33,923 nucleotides of DNA from an uncultured Paracoccaceae bacterium (GTDB lineage Bacteria > Pseudomonadota > Alphaproteobacteria > Rhodobacterales > Rhodobacteraceae). The DNA lies in the NCBI GenBank assembly GCA_958439195.1, contig OY288175.1, positions 1 through 33,923 on the forward strand, read 5' to 3'. This document shows positions 23,853 through 31,562 of this stretch, piece after piece. Each line of letters opens with the position of its first letter. Position 1 is the first letter of the stretch. Position numbers and translations under genes: made by a program. The notes under the pieces are model-generated. The model saw only the letters and a program-made list of their open reading frames with translations. It was not told where the DNA came from and ran no database searches.

Positions 23853-24972
23853 TGTGATCCTGAAGAACGTCCGCAAATCCTTTGGGTCGGTTGATGTGAT
23901 AAAGGGCGTGGATCTAGAGGCGAAGCACGGTGAATTCGTCGTGTTCGTCGGCCCGTCGGGCTGTGGAAAGTCAACGCTGCTGCGCATGATCTGCGGGCTG
24001 GAAAAGATCACATCCGGCCAGCTTCTGATTGGCGACGAAGACATGAGCGATGTCGAGGCGTCCGACCGCGGCACCGCGATGGTTTTCCAGTCCTACGCGC
24101 TTTATCCGCACATGACGGTGGCCGAAAACATGAGCTTCGGGCTGCGCATGGCAAAGACACCACAGGCCGTTGTGGAGCGCCGGGTTCAGCGTGCGGCCGA
24201 GATATTGCAGATCACACATCTCTTGCAGCGCAAGCCAAAGGACATGTCGGGCGGGCAGCGGCAGCGGGTGGCCATCGGGCGGGCCATCGTGCGCGAACCG
24301 AAGGTGTTCCTGTTCGACGAGCCGCTCTCGAACCTTGATGCCGAGTTGCGGGTGCAGATGCGGGTGGAGCTGTCCAAGCTGCACAACGAGATCGGGGCGA
24401 CCATGATCTACGTCACCCATGATCAGGTCGAGGCAATGACGATGGCCGACAAGATCGTCGTGCTGCGTGATGGAAAGGTGGAACAGATCGGTTCCCCCTT
24501 GGACCTCTACACCGCGCCCGATAACCAGTTTGTTGCGGGATTCATCGGCTCTCCCCGGATGAATTTCCTCAAGGCGCGCGTGGTCAGTCGGACCAAGACC
24601 GACGTGCAGGTTTCGGTGCCGGATGCGCAGGATCACCTTCTGCAAATCCCGCTGCGCGCAGGGGCGATCGTTGACCCTGGTCAGGATGTGATCGTTGGCG
24701 TCCGACCCGAACATTTCCTGGGAACATCCGCAGGGCACGGCTTGGAGGTGCGGATCGACGTGGTCGAAAACCTTGGCGGAATTGCCTATGCCTACGGCAA
24801 GTCAAAGGCTGGTCAGGATGTCATCATCAAGGCCGACAGCGAACAACCACCCCGGTCCGGCATGACAGTCACCGCCCAGATCCGCGATGAATATTGCCAC
24901 TTGTTCGACGTGAAAGGTCAGACCCTCAGCACCTCTGCCGGTGCCATTCGTGGCCATGAGGCGGCAGCATGA
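23845..24972 (+). CDS. UgpC/MalK-type sugar ABC transporter ATP-binding protein
   Basis: A 375-aa ATPase of the carbohydrate-importer class (CUT1). Walker A 'GPSGCGKS' (36-43), Q-loop 'VFQSYALYPHMTVAENMSFGL', signature 'MSGGQRQRVAIGRAI' (134 onward), Walker B 'VFLFDEPLSNLD' (Glu159) and H-loop His192 ('YVTHDQVEAMTMAD'). The C-terminal regulatory/TOBE region includes 'QIGSPLDLYTAPDNQFVAGFIGSPRMNFL' and 'VIVGVRPEHF', diagnostic for MalK/UgpC. It pairs with the permeases at 26883 and 27809, although a MaoC gene and an operator separate it from them. The stop overlaps the MaoC start (ATGA). Confidence 0.94.
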   Translation: MADVILKNVRKSFGSVDVIKGVDLEAKHGEFVVFVGPSGCGKSTLLRMICGLEKITSGQLLIGDEDMSDVEASDRGTAMVFQSYALYPHMTVAENMSFGLRMAKTPQAVVERRVQRAAEILQITHLLQRKPKDMSGGQRQRVAIGRAIVREPKVFLFDEPLSNLDAELRVQMRVELSKLHNEIGATMIYVTHDQVEAMTMADKIVVLRDGKVEQIGSPLDLYTAPDNQFVAGFIGSPRMNFLKARVVSRTKTDVQVSVPDAQDHLLQIPLRAGAIVDPGQDVIVGVRPEHFLGTSAGHGLEVRIDVVENLGGIAYAYGKSKAGQDVIIKADSEQPPRSGMTVTAQIRDEYCHLFDVKGQTLSTSAGAIRGHEAAA

Positions 24973-25448
24973 TGGACGCCCCCGCCAATCCGCTTCCAGC
25001 CGGAAAGTATTTCCACGACGACCTTCATGTCGGCGCATATTTTCGGACCGGGCGGATCACGGTGACTGAGGCCCATATCGTGGCGTTTGCCGGGATGTCG
25101 GGCGATTTCTTCGATGTCCATATGGATGACGGGTTCGCGCGGGAACAGGGATTTCCAGGACGCATCGCCCACGGCCTGCTTGGCCTTTGCCTCGTGGACG
25201 GATTGAAAAACCGGGCCGAGGCGCAGTTGCAGGCGGTGGCTTCGCTGGGTTGGAACGCATGGTCGTTCAAGGCACCGATCATCGCCGGGGACAGCATTGG
25301 CGCAACCATCAAGGTCGCCGAGATGCGCCTGACATCATCGGGCGACCGGGGGATCGTGCAGTTGGAGTTCGAGGTGATCAACCAAGACGGTGCGATGGTG
25401 CAGTCCGGGCGCAACGCCCTTCTGATGCGGAGACGCAATCCGGGTTAG
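24969..25448 (+). CDS. MaoC-like hotdog-fold dehydratase/hydratase
   Basis: A 159-aa single-hotdog protein. The hydratase-2 style motif is present as 'AGMSGDFFDVHMDDGFA', with Asp46 and His51 at the catalytic positions, followed by 'GFPGRIAHGLLGL'. MaoC proteins hydrate enoyl-CoA (R-specific) or remove water from 3-hydroxyacyl-CoA; some act on other CoA thioesters such as mesaconyl-CoA. Location in an operon with a CoA-transferase fits a CoA-bound intermediate. It overlaps the preceding ATPase gene by four bases and is the last gene before operator copy 3. The exact substrate is unknown. Confidence 0.9.
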   Translation: MMDAPANPLPAGKYFHDDLHVGAYFRTGRITVTEAHIVAFAGMSGDFFDVHMDDGFAREQGFPGRIAHGLLGLCLVDGLKNRAEAQLQAVASLGWNAWSFKAPIIAGDSIGATIKVAEMRLTSSGDRGIVQLEFEVINQDGAMVQSGRNALLMRRRNPG

Positions 25449-25466
25449 TGCCTTGTAAAAATAATA

Positions 25467-25480
25467 ACTCACCGGTGAGT
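25467..25480. promoter_or_regulatory. Operator copy 3 for the cluster's TetR regulator (perfect palindrome, predicted)
   Basis: ACTCACCGGTGAGT is a perfect 14-base palindrome set in an AT-rich stretch upstream of the binding-protein gene. With the one-mismatch copies at 19713 and 20669 it defines the site. This copy would control the transporter-TetR-GMC unit and so allow autoregulation of the TetR gene. Confidence 0.75.
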
Positions 25481-25589
25481 AACGTCGCCGGAGGGATGTG
25501 CCCGCAAGAAAGGGCAAAGGGATGGCCAAGCCGATTTGGCCGAACATCTGGCCCGCAGCAAGCGGCCGGTGAAACTGGGAGGAAGAAGA

Positions 25590-26822
25590 ATGAAATACCT
25601 CAAGACAGCGGTGTGCGCCGCAGCACTGACGGTCTTTGCGACGTCGGTCTTCGCACGCGATCTGGTGATGAACGCGAACACCTCGGACCCGGCTCAGAAA
25701 CAGGCAATGGAAGACCTGATCGCCGATTTCGAGGCCGCCTATCCCGAGATCGACGTGAAATTCAACCTCTATGACCACGAAGCCTTCAAGGTGGCGATGC
25801 GCAACTTCCTGACGTCGGATGCACCGGACCTGATCACCTGGAATGCCGGCAACCGCATGAAGGTGTTCGTCGAGCTGGACCTTCTTGAGGACGTGTCGGA
25901 TGTCTGGGCATCCGAGGGTCTGGCCGAAAAGATGCCAGCGGTCCTCACGGCCTCATCCGTGGATGGCAAGCAATATGCGGTGCCTTACGCCTATTACGCC
26001 TGGGGTTTCTATTATCGGAAAGACCTGTTTGAAAAGGCCGGAATAACCAAGACACCAGAGACATGGGACGAACTTCTTGAGGTGGGTGCCAAGCTGAACG
26101 CAGCGGGGATCACACCTGTCACCATCGGCTCAAAAGAGCTGTGGCCCACCGCTGGCTGGTTCGATTTCCTGAACATGCGGGTCAATGGCGGCGAGTTCCA
26201 TGCCCAGTTGATGGATGGCAAGGTTGCCTATACCGATGACCGCGTAAAGGCGGTGTTCCAGAAATGGGGCGAATTGGTCAATTCGGACTTCTTCATCGAC
26301 AATCACCCCGCCTATTCGTTCCAGGAGGCGCTGCCCTTCATGAACCAGGGCGATGCCGCGATGTATCTGCTGGCGCCCTTCATCGTGTCGATGTTCCCCG
26401 AAGACGTGCGCGCGCAGGTGGAATGGTTCCCCTTCCCTATCATCGATCCCGCTGTCGGTATCTGGGAAGACGCGCCGACCGACGCTTTCATGATCCCCAA
26501 GAACGCGAAGAACAAGGAAGATGCGCGCCTCTTCCTCGCCTTCGCGGCGCAGGCCGATGTTCAGACAAAGACGGCGGGCACGCTCGACATGCTGCCGCCG
26601 AATGTGAATGCCTCTGTAAAGGATGACCGCTTTGCACAAGGCGGGTTTGCGCAACTCGGCAAGGCCAGCGGGATCATGCAATTCTATGACCGCGACACCG
26701 ATCCGGCTTTGGCCAAGGTGGGCATGGAGGGCTTCCAGGAGTTCATGCAGAACCCCGACCGGCTCGACCAGATCCTTGAGCGTATCGAGGCCGAGCGCGC
26801 ACGCATCTACGGCGCACTCTAA
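25590..26822 (+). CDS. Extracellular solute-binding protein of a sugar-type ABC importer
   Basis: A 410-aa family 1 (carbohydrate) periplasmic binding protein. The signal peptide 'MKYLKTAVCAAALTVFATS' is cleaved near 'VFA-RDL'. Then come 'DLIADFEAAYPEIDVKFNLYDHEAFKVAMRNFLTSDAPDLITW', 'YAVPYAYYAWGFYYRKDLFEKAGITKTPETWDELL' and 'MNQGDAAMYLLAPFIVSMFPEDV' (key parts: AYPEID, APDLITW, YYRKDLF, MNQGDAAMY), all typical of CUT1 binding proteins. The start at 25590 has GGGAGGA upstream. Aromatic residues in 'YAYYAWGFYY' probably line the sugar-stacking site. The ligand is a sugar, polyol or glycoside by class, but not determined. Confidence 0.93.
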   Translation: MKYLKTAVCAAALTVFATSVFARDLVMNANTSDPAQKQAMEDLIADFEAAYPEIDVKFNLYDHEAFKVAMRNFLTSDAPDLITWNAGNRMKVFVELDLLEDVSDVWASEGLAEKMPAVLTASSVDGKQYAVPYAYYAWGFYYRKDLFEKAGITKTPETWDELLEVGAKLNAAGITPVTIGSKELWPTAGWFDFLNMRVNGGEFHAQLMDGKVAYTDDRVKAVFQKWGELVNSDFFIDNHPAYSFQEALPFMNQGDAAMYLLAPFIVSMFPEDVRAQVEWFPFPIIDPAVGIWEDAPTDAFMIPKNAKNKEDARLFLAFAAQADVQTKTAGTLDMLPPNVNASVKDDRFAQGGFAQLGKASGIMQFYDRDTDPALAKVGMEGFQEFMQNPDRLDQILERIEAERARIYGAL

Positions 26823-26834
26823 GCATCGCATCGT

Positions 26835-26861
26835 GGGATCGGCGCGTCCTGCGCCGGTCCC
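26835..26861 (+). promoter_or_regulatory. Strong intercistronic stem-loop between binding protein and permease
   Basis: An 11-bp stem (26835-26845 with 26851-26861, one G-U pair) encloses a 5-base loop just after the binding-protein stop. There is no long T-run. Such hairpins after binding-protein genes commonly stabilise the upstream mRNA or partly stop transcription, giving more binding protein than permease. Confidence 0.55.
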
Positions 26862-26882
26862 CTTTCGACGGGAAGCGGAAAG

Positions 26883-27809
26883 ATGACAGACAGCCAGACC
26901 ATGTCCGACGACCGGCCGCGAAAGACGGGCACGTTCTTCCGCAGGAACAAGCTGGCGATCATGCCGCTTGTCTTTATCGCTCCTGCCTTTGCGATGTTCT
27001 CGCTTTTCGTGATCTGGCCGATCATCCAGTCCGTCGGTCTATCTTTCGTGGAATGGCAGGGCATCGGGCCAAAAACCTGGGTGGGCCTGGACAATTACCG
27101 CGAACTCCTTGGCGATCAGGTGTTCTGGACCTCACTGGTCAACAATCTTTACTGGCTCGCGCTGTTCCTTCTGGCACCCGTCATGGGCCTTTTCATCGCC
27201 CTGTTCCTCAACCAGAACGTCTTTGGCATCCGACTGGTCAAGTCGTTGTTCTTCTTTCCCTTCGTCGTGTCCCAGATTGTCGTGGGCATGATCTTTGCCT
27301 GGTTCTATGACCCGGCATTCGGCTTGCTTGCCACCTTGCTGAAACCCTTGGGCATCGGCATCCCGGCGATCCTTGCCGACGAAAACTGGGCCACTTTTGG
27401 CATCATCGCTGCCGGTCTCTGGCCGCAGACAGCCTATTGCATGATCCTCTACCTGACCGGTCTGAACAGCGTGAACCCCGAAGTCATCGAGGCCGCCCGT
27501 CTGGACGGGGCGAAAGGCTGGCGACTGCTGGTCAAGATCGTCCTGCCGCAACTGCGCGCGGCAACGTTCATCGCGCTGGTCGTGACGGTCATCGGTGCGC
27601 TGCGGTCTTTCGACCTTGTCGCGGTCATGACGAGCGGCGGCCCCTACAACTCATCCAACGTGCTGGCCTACTACATGTATGACAATGCGATCTCGCGCTA
27701 TCGGATGGGCTATGCTTCGGCCATCGCCACGATCCTGTTCCTCATCATGGATGTCTACATCGCCTGGTTCCTGATGCGCCTGCTTCGGAACGAAAAGGGA
27801 GCCCGCTGA
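26883..27809 (+). CDS. Sugar ABC transporter permease (MalF/UgpA type)
   Basis: A 308-aa inner-membrane protein with six hydrophobic segments after a cytoplasmic N-terminus. The EAA loop reads 'EVIEAARLDGAKGWRLLVKIVLP', the contact site for the ATPase. 'FIAPAFAMFSLFVIWPIIQSVGLSF' at the first membrane span and 'SGGPYNSSNVLAYYMYDNA' near the end are typical of the MalF/UgpA half of CUT1 importers. The stop overlaps the next permease start by one base (TGATG), so the two are co-translated. Confidence 0.94.
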   Translation: MTDSQTMSDDRPRKTGTFFRRNKLAIMPLVFIAPAFAMFSLFVIWPIIQSVGLSFVEWQGIGPKTWVGLDNYRELLGDQVFWTSLVNNLYWLALFLLAPVMGLFIALFLNQNVFGIRLVKSLFFFPFVVSQIVVGMIFAWFYDPAFGLLATLLKPLGIGIPAILADENWATFGIIAAGLWPQTAYCMILYLTGLNSVNPEVIEAARLDGAKGWRLLVKIVLPQLRAATFIALVVTVIGALRSFDLVAVMTSGGPYNSSNVLAYYMYDNAISRYRMGYASAIATILFLIMDVYIAWFLMRLLRNEKGAR

Positions 27810-28660
27810 TGTTTCCCCGCCCCATTCAGGAAACGAGCCGTCGTCGGCAGATCATCTACAAGGTCGCGCTTCCGATCTCACTGATCATCTGGCTTTTGCC
27901 CATGATCGCCATCGTGGCAACCGCAGGGCGGTCGCTCTCTGACCTCAACAGCGGAAACTACTGGGGCATTCCCAGCGAATGGGCCTTTGTGGACAACTTC
28001 AATGCTGTTTTCGGTTCTTCCTCGGTCGGCATCTACCTCTTGAACAGCGTCATAATCACCCTGCCGTCGATCGTGGGGGCACTGTTCCTGTCCACCCTCG
28101 CCGGGGCGGGTCTGGCGCTTTACAAGTTTCGTGGCCGCTTTGTCATCCTGGCCCTGTTCATCGCCGGAAACTTCGTTCCGTTTCAAATCCTGATGATCCC
28201 AGTCCGGCAACTGACCTTGGACCTTGGCATCTATGACACCTATTGGGGCGTGATCCTGTTCCAGATCGCCTTCCAGACCGGCTTTTGCACCTTCTTCATG
28301 CGCAACTTCATCGCCGATCTGCCGTTTGAACTGGTCGAGGCGGCGCGGGCCGAAGGCGTGGGCGAATGGAAGATCCTGATCCACGTCATCGTGCCGCTGG
28401 TCCGTCCGGCCCTGGCGGCGCTTGCGGTGCTACAGTTTACCTTCATCTGGAACGATTTCTTCTGGCCCCTCATCCTTATCCAGTCTGACGATCTTCGCCC
28501 GATCACGCTGGGTCTGACGGTTCTGAAGGGGCAATATATCTCATCCTTCAACCTTCTTGCCGCCGGGTCGTTGATTGCGGCACTTCCGCCCGTCATGATG
28601 TTCTTCGCAATGCAGCGTCACTTCATCGCCGGTCTCACGCTGGGTGCCAGCAAGGGCTGA
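27809..28660 (+). CDS. Sugar ABC transporter permease (MalG/UgpE type)
   Basis: A 283-aa partner permease with six membrane segments. The EAA loop is 'ELVEAARAEGVGEWKILIHVIVP', and further MalG-like segments are 'FIAGNFVPFQILMIPVRQL' and 'FIWNDFFWPLILIQSDDLRP'. The C-terminus 'RHFIAGLTLGASKG' matches the usual 'F..Gl..GA.KG' ending. With the permease at 26883 it makes the channel energised by the UgpC/MalK-type ATPase. It is followed closely by the TetR gene in the same orientation. Confidence 0.94.
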   Translation: MFPRPIQETSRRRQIIYKVALPISLIIWLLPMIAIVATAGRSLSDLNSGNYWGIPSEWAFVDNFNAVFGSSSVGIYLLNSVIITLPSIVGALFLSTLAGAGLALYKFRGRFVILALFIAGNFVPFQILMIPVRQLTLDLGIYDTYWGVILFQIAFQTGFCTFFMRNFIADLPFELVEAARAEGVGEWKILIHVIVPLVRPALAALAVLQFTFIWNDFFWPLILIQSDDLRPITLGLTVLKGQYISSFNLLAAGSLIAALPPVMMFFAMQRHFIAGLTLGASKG

Positions 28661-28688
28661 TGGGCAGATGAACATTAGGGGGTTGGAC

Positions 28689-29366
28689 ATGATCGAAATG
28701 GCAGGCACGACAGCCAAGGTTCGGCGCAGTGGGCGCAATGCGGAACAGGCAAAAGCAGATCTGCTGGAATCGGCACGACGGGAATTTGCCGACAAAGGCT
28801 TCGCGCTGGCCGGGATCGAAGCCATCGCAGAGCCGACCGGCCTGAACAAAAAGATGATCTACCACTATTTCGGGTCGAAGGAAGAGCTCTACATCGCGGT
28901 GCTGGAAGAGGGCTATCTCGGCATCCGCAAGATGGAAGAGGCGCTCCCCCTGGACAAACTGGAACCGCTGGAGGCGATCCAGCGACTGGTGGAAGCGACG
29001 TGGGATTACTATGTCGCCAACCCCGATTTCATCGCTTTGGTAAATCAGGAAAATCTGCTGGGCGCGATCTACCTCAAGAAATCAGGGATCGTGAAGCGCA
29101 GAACCAGTGTGCTTCTTGGCCGCGTGACAGCGATCCTGGAAAATGGCGTTGCGCAGGGAAAGATCCGTCCAGGCATAGACCCGATGCAGCTCAACCACTC
29201 CATCGCGGCCCTGGGTTTCTATTACCTGAACAACCGGTTCACCAATTCGCAGATCTACAACTTCGACCACATGACCAACGACGCCTTGGCCACAAGACGC
29301 GCCTTCATCGTCGATTTTGTCCTGCGGGCGATCATGTCCAAGGAGGAAATCGCCCGACGCGGGTGA
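28689..29366 (+). CDS. TetR-family transcriptional regulator, predicted repressor of the cluster
   Basis: A 225-aa regulator. The N-terminal HTH covers roughly residues 20-70: 'AKADLLESARREFADKGFALAGIEAIAE' followed by the recognition helix region 'TGLNKKMIYHYFGSKEELYIAVLEE'. The remainder is the all-helical ligand/dimer domain, with 'NPDFIALVNQENLLGAIYLKKS' and 'NHSIAALGFYYLNNRFTNS', resembling RutR/TetR_C members. ATG at 28689 has TAGGGGG with six bases of spacing; an ATG at 28668 is an alternative. A TetR repressor is unusual for a sugar importer, where LacI or GntR types are common. It is the only regulator inside the cluster, so the three ACTCACCGGTGAGT-like palindromes are assigned to it by inference. 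Confidence 0.92.
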   Translation: MIEMAGTTAKVRRSGRNAEQAKADLLESARREFADKGFALAGIEAIAEPTGLNKKMIYHYFGSKEELYIAVLEEGYLGIRKMEEALPLDKLEPLEAIQRLVEATWDYYVANPDFIALVNQENLLGAIYLKKSGIVKRRTSVLLGRVTAILENGVAQGKIRPGIDPMQLNHSIAALGFYYLNNRFTNSQIYNFDHMTNDALATRRAFIVDFVLRAIMSKEEIARRG

Positions 29367-29375
29367 TCAGGAACA

Positions 29376-30986
29376 ATGCCAGATGCAGGATACAGCCATA
29401 TCATCGTCGGGGGCGGAACGGCAGGCTGCGTCCTTGCCGCACGACTAAGCGAAACCCCCGCGAACCGTATCCTGCTGCTCGAAGCGGGGGGCCGCGACTG
29501 GCATCCCTATATCCACATGCCGGTCGGCTTTGCCAAGATGACCGGCAGTGGCCTGACCTGGGGCTATTATACGGAACCGCAGCGCCATGCCGGGAACCGC
29601 CGTATCCCCTATGCTCAGGGTCGGGTTCTGGGGGGCGGCAGTTCGGTGAATGCCGAGGTATTCACCCGTGGCGTGCCACAGGACTACGACCGCTGGGCGC
29701 ATGAAGAAGGGTGTCCTGGCTGGTCCTTCCGCGATGTTCAACCCTACTTCCTGCGATCCGAAGGGAATACTGCCCTCGCCGACACTTGGCATGGCACCGG
29801 GGGGCCGTTGGGCGTGTCGAATATCGCCAATCCGCAACCCATGACGCGCGCCTTCGTCATGGCCTGCCAGCAATACGGCATTCCCTTCAACCACGATTTC
29901 AACGGCCCTGTTCAGGCGGGTGCTGGCTATTACCAACTGAACGTGGTGAATGGCCGGCGCTGTTCGGCAGCGCGGGGCTACCTGCATCCGGTCCGGCATC
30001 GCACCAACCTGACGGTCCTGACACGGGCAGCAAGCCAGCGGCTGCTGTTCGATGGCTACCGTGCGACAGGTGTGGAATTCCGGCATCGCGGCCAGCTTCA
30101 GACGGCCCGTGCCGACTGCGAGGTCATCGTAACCTCTGGCGCAATCGGCTCTCCGAAACTCCTCATGCTGTCGGGCATCGGTCCTGGCAGCCATCTGCGG
30201 TCAGTCGGGATCGACGTGCGCGCCGATGTCCCACAGGTGGGTTCTAACCTTTCCGACCATGTGAACATTGATGTTGTAGCGGAACTGCATGGGCATCAAA
30301 GCCTCGACAAATACCGCAAGCCTCATCTGGCGGCATGGGCCGGGCTGCAATACGCCCTCTTCAGGTCCGGTCCCGTGGCCAGCAATGTCGTTGAGGGCGG
30401 GTTGTTCTGGTATTCCGAACACGATCAGGCCATCCCGGATTTGCAGTTTCACTTCCTGGCCGGAGCATCGGCCGAAGAAGGCGTTGCCGGGGTGGCACCG
30501 GGCCGTTCGGGGATAACGCTCAATTGCTATGGCCTGCGACCAAAGGCACGAGGCACGGTTCGCCTAGCGTCCAGCAATCCGGCCGATCCGCCCCTGATCG
30601 ACCCCAATTTTATGGGCCATCCGGATGATCTGGAAACCACCATCCGGGGCCTTAAGACCAGCCTTGCCCTGTTCGCGCAACCGGCACTTGCCAGACTGGT
30701 GCGCCGCGTTGTCCTGCCCGATGGGTCAGTCAAAAGCGATGATGACCTTCGCAATTTCGTTCGCAACCACTGTCGAACCTCCTATCACCCGGTGGGAACC
30801 TGCCGGATGGGTTCAGACGATCAAAGTGTCGTCGATACCCGGCTAAGGTTGCGCGGTTTCGAAGGACTGCGGATCTGCGATAGCAGCGTATTCCCAAGCC
30901 TTGTCGGATCGAACACCAACGCCCCGACAGCGATGCTGGCCGAAAAGGCCAGCGATCTCATCGCCGCGGCCGCAAGATCCGACTGA
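29376..30986 (+). CDS. GMC-family FAD-dependent alcohol dehydrogenase/oxidase
   Basis: A 536-aa glucose-methanol-choline oxidoreductase. The FAD-binding motif 'IIVGGGTAGCVLAARLSE' opens the protein. GMC signature 1 is near residues 82-92 ('GRVLGGGSSVN') and signature 2 is 'GAIGSPKLLMLSGIGP'. The catalytic His is His471 ('CRTSYHPVGTCRMG') with the partner Asn in 'SNTNAPTAMLAEKA' (around 513-515). It oxidises a primary or secondary alcohol to a carbonyl and passes electrons to oxygen or a carrier. Choline dehydrogenase and polyethylene-glycol/alkyl-alcohol dehydrogenases are relatives. It starts nine bases after TetR and is the last gene of the cluster. It would supply the aldehyde for the dehydrogenase at 22294. 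Confidence 0.92.
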   Translation: MPDAGYSHIIVGGGTAGCVLAARLSETPANRILLLEAGGRDWHPYIHMPVGFAKMTGSGLTWGYYTEPQRHAGNRRIPYAQGRVLGGGSSVNAEVFTRGVPQDYDRWAHEEGCPGWSFRDVQPYFLRSEGNTALADTWHGTGGPLGVSNIANPQPMTRAFVMACQQYGIPFNHDFNGPVQAGAGYYQLNVVNGRRCSAARGYLHPVRHRTNLTVLTRAASQRLLFDGYRATGVEFRHRGQLQTARADCEVIVTSGAIGSPKLLMLSGIGPGSHLRSVGIDVRADVPQVGSNLSDHVNIDVVAELHGHQSLDKYRKPHLAAWAGLQYALFRSGPVASNVVEGGLFWYSEHDQAIPDLQFHFLAGASAEEGVAGVAPGRSGITLNCYGLRPKARGTVRLASSNPADPPLIDPNFMGHPDDLETTIRGLKTSLALFAQPALARLVRRVVLPDGSVKSDDDLRNFVRNHCRTSYHPVGTCRMGSDDQSVVDTRLRLRGFEGLRICDSSVFPSLVGSNTNAPTAMLAEKASDLIAAAARSD

Positions 30987-31052
30987 CCGGACACCACGCC
31001 CGCATAGCCATTTTCCCGCAGGCGCGCCCTGGAGTATTTTGGTGAGTAAAAG

Positions 31053-31128
31053 TGGTGCCCGGAGCCGGAATCGAACCAGCGACACGCGGATTTTCAATCC
31101 GCTGCTCTACCAACTGAGCTATCCGGGC
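31053..31128 (-). tRNA. tRNA-Phe (anticodon GAA)
   Basis: On the minus strand a complete 76-base cloverleaf. The acceptor stem is GCCCGGA/TCCGGGC, the D-arm 'GCTCAGTTGGTAGAGC', the anticodon stem GCGGA/TCCGC with loop TTGAAAA (anticodon GAA), and the T-arm 'GCTGGTTCGATTCCGGC'. CCA is encoded. Tertiary-contact bases (T8, A9, GG in the D-loop, TTCGA) are in place. Confidence 0.97.
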
Positions 31129-31270
31129 ACACCCGTCAAAGGGTCGCCCCTTCGAGTGGGCGGGTGATACGTCAGGCGCGCGGGGCTGTCCAGTGGGTTT
31201 CGCCAGAAAAATCCGCAACATCGGACTTGGCCCTGCAATCTCCTTTTGCCGCCGCTTCAGCTTTATGCCC

Positions 31271-31342
31271 GGCCCAGTGTCAGGCCCAGTGTCAGGCCCA
31301 GTGTCAGGCCCAGTGTCAGGCCCAGTGTCAGGCCCAATGTCA
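31271..31342. repeat. 12-bp tandem repeat, six copies
   Basis: Five exact copies of GGCCCAGTGTCA followed by one with a single change (GGCCCAATGTCA), then a partial unit. It lies in the intergenic space between yacG and tRNA-Phe. The unit is a multiple of three, but no gene runs through it. Such minisatellites change copy number by slippage. Confidence 0.9.
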
Positions 31343-31361
31343 GGCCAATCCGGCGCTCCGG

Positions 31362-31562
31362 TCAGTTCGGCCGCTTGCGCAAATCATCGGGCGCATCATC
31401 CCCAGTGCTGTCCGCCGCTGGCAGATCGCCCTCCTCCACCTGCTCGGCAGGAATCGCGTAACTGCCGGTCAGCCAGCGCCCAAGGTCCACATCCGCACAG
31501 CGCCGCGAACAGAAGGGGCGGTATTTCGCATCCGCCGCCTTGCCGCAGATCGGACAGCTCAT
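31362..31562 (-). CDS. yacG: DNA gyrase inhibitor YacG (small zinc protein)
   Basis: A 66-aa protein with the four-cysteine zinc motif of YacG: 'MSCPICGKAADAKYRPFCSRRC' carries Cys3, Cys6, Cys18 and Cys22. It is followed by 'ADVDLGRWLTGSYAIP', the conserved core after the zinc knuckle, then an acidic tail. In E. coli YacG binds GyrB and inhibits gyrase. The start overlaps the stop of the RNase E/G gene (ATGA). In contrast to the four genes to its right, this frame is intact. It is shorter than many but within family range. Confidence 0.93.
   Translation of the reverse strand: MSCPICGKAADAKYRPFCSRRCADVDLGRWLTGSYAIPAEQVEEGDLPAADSTGDDAPDDLRKRPN

Noticed and set aside
31271..31342. CRISPR-like repeats
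   Set aside because: Units are 12 bp and directly adjoining, with no spacers and no cas genes.
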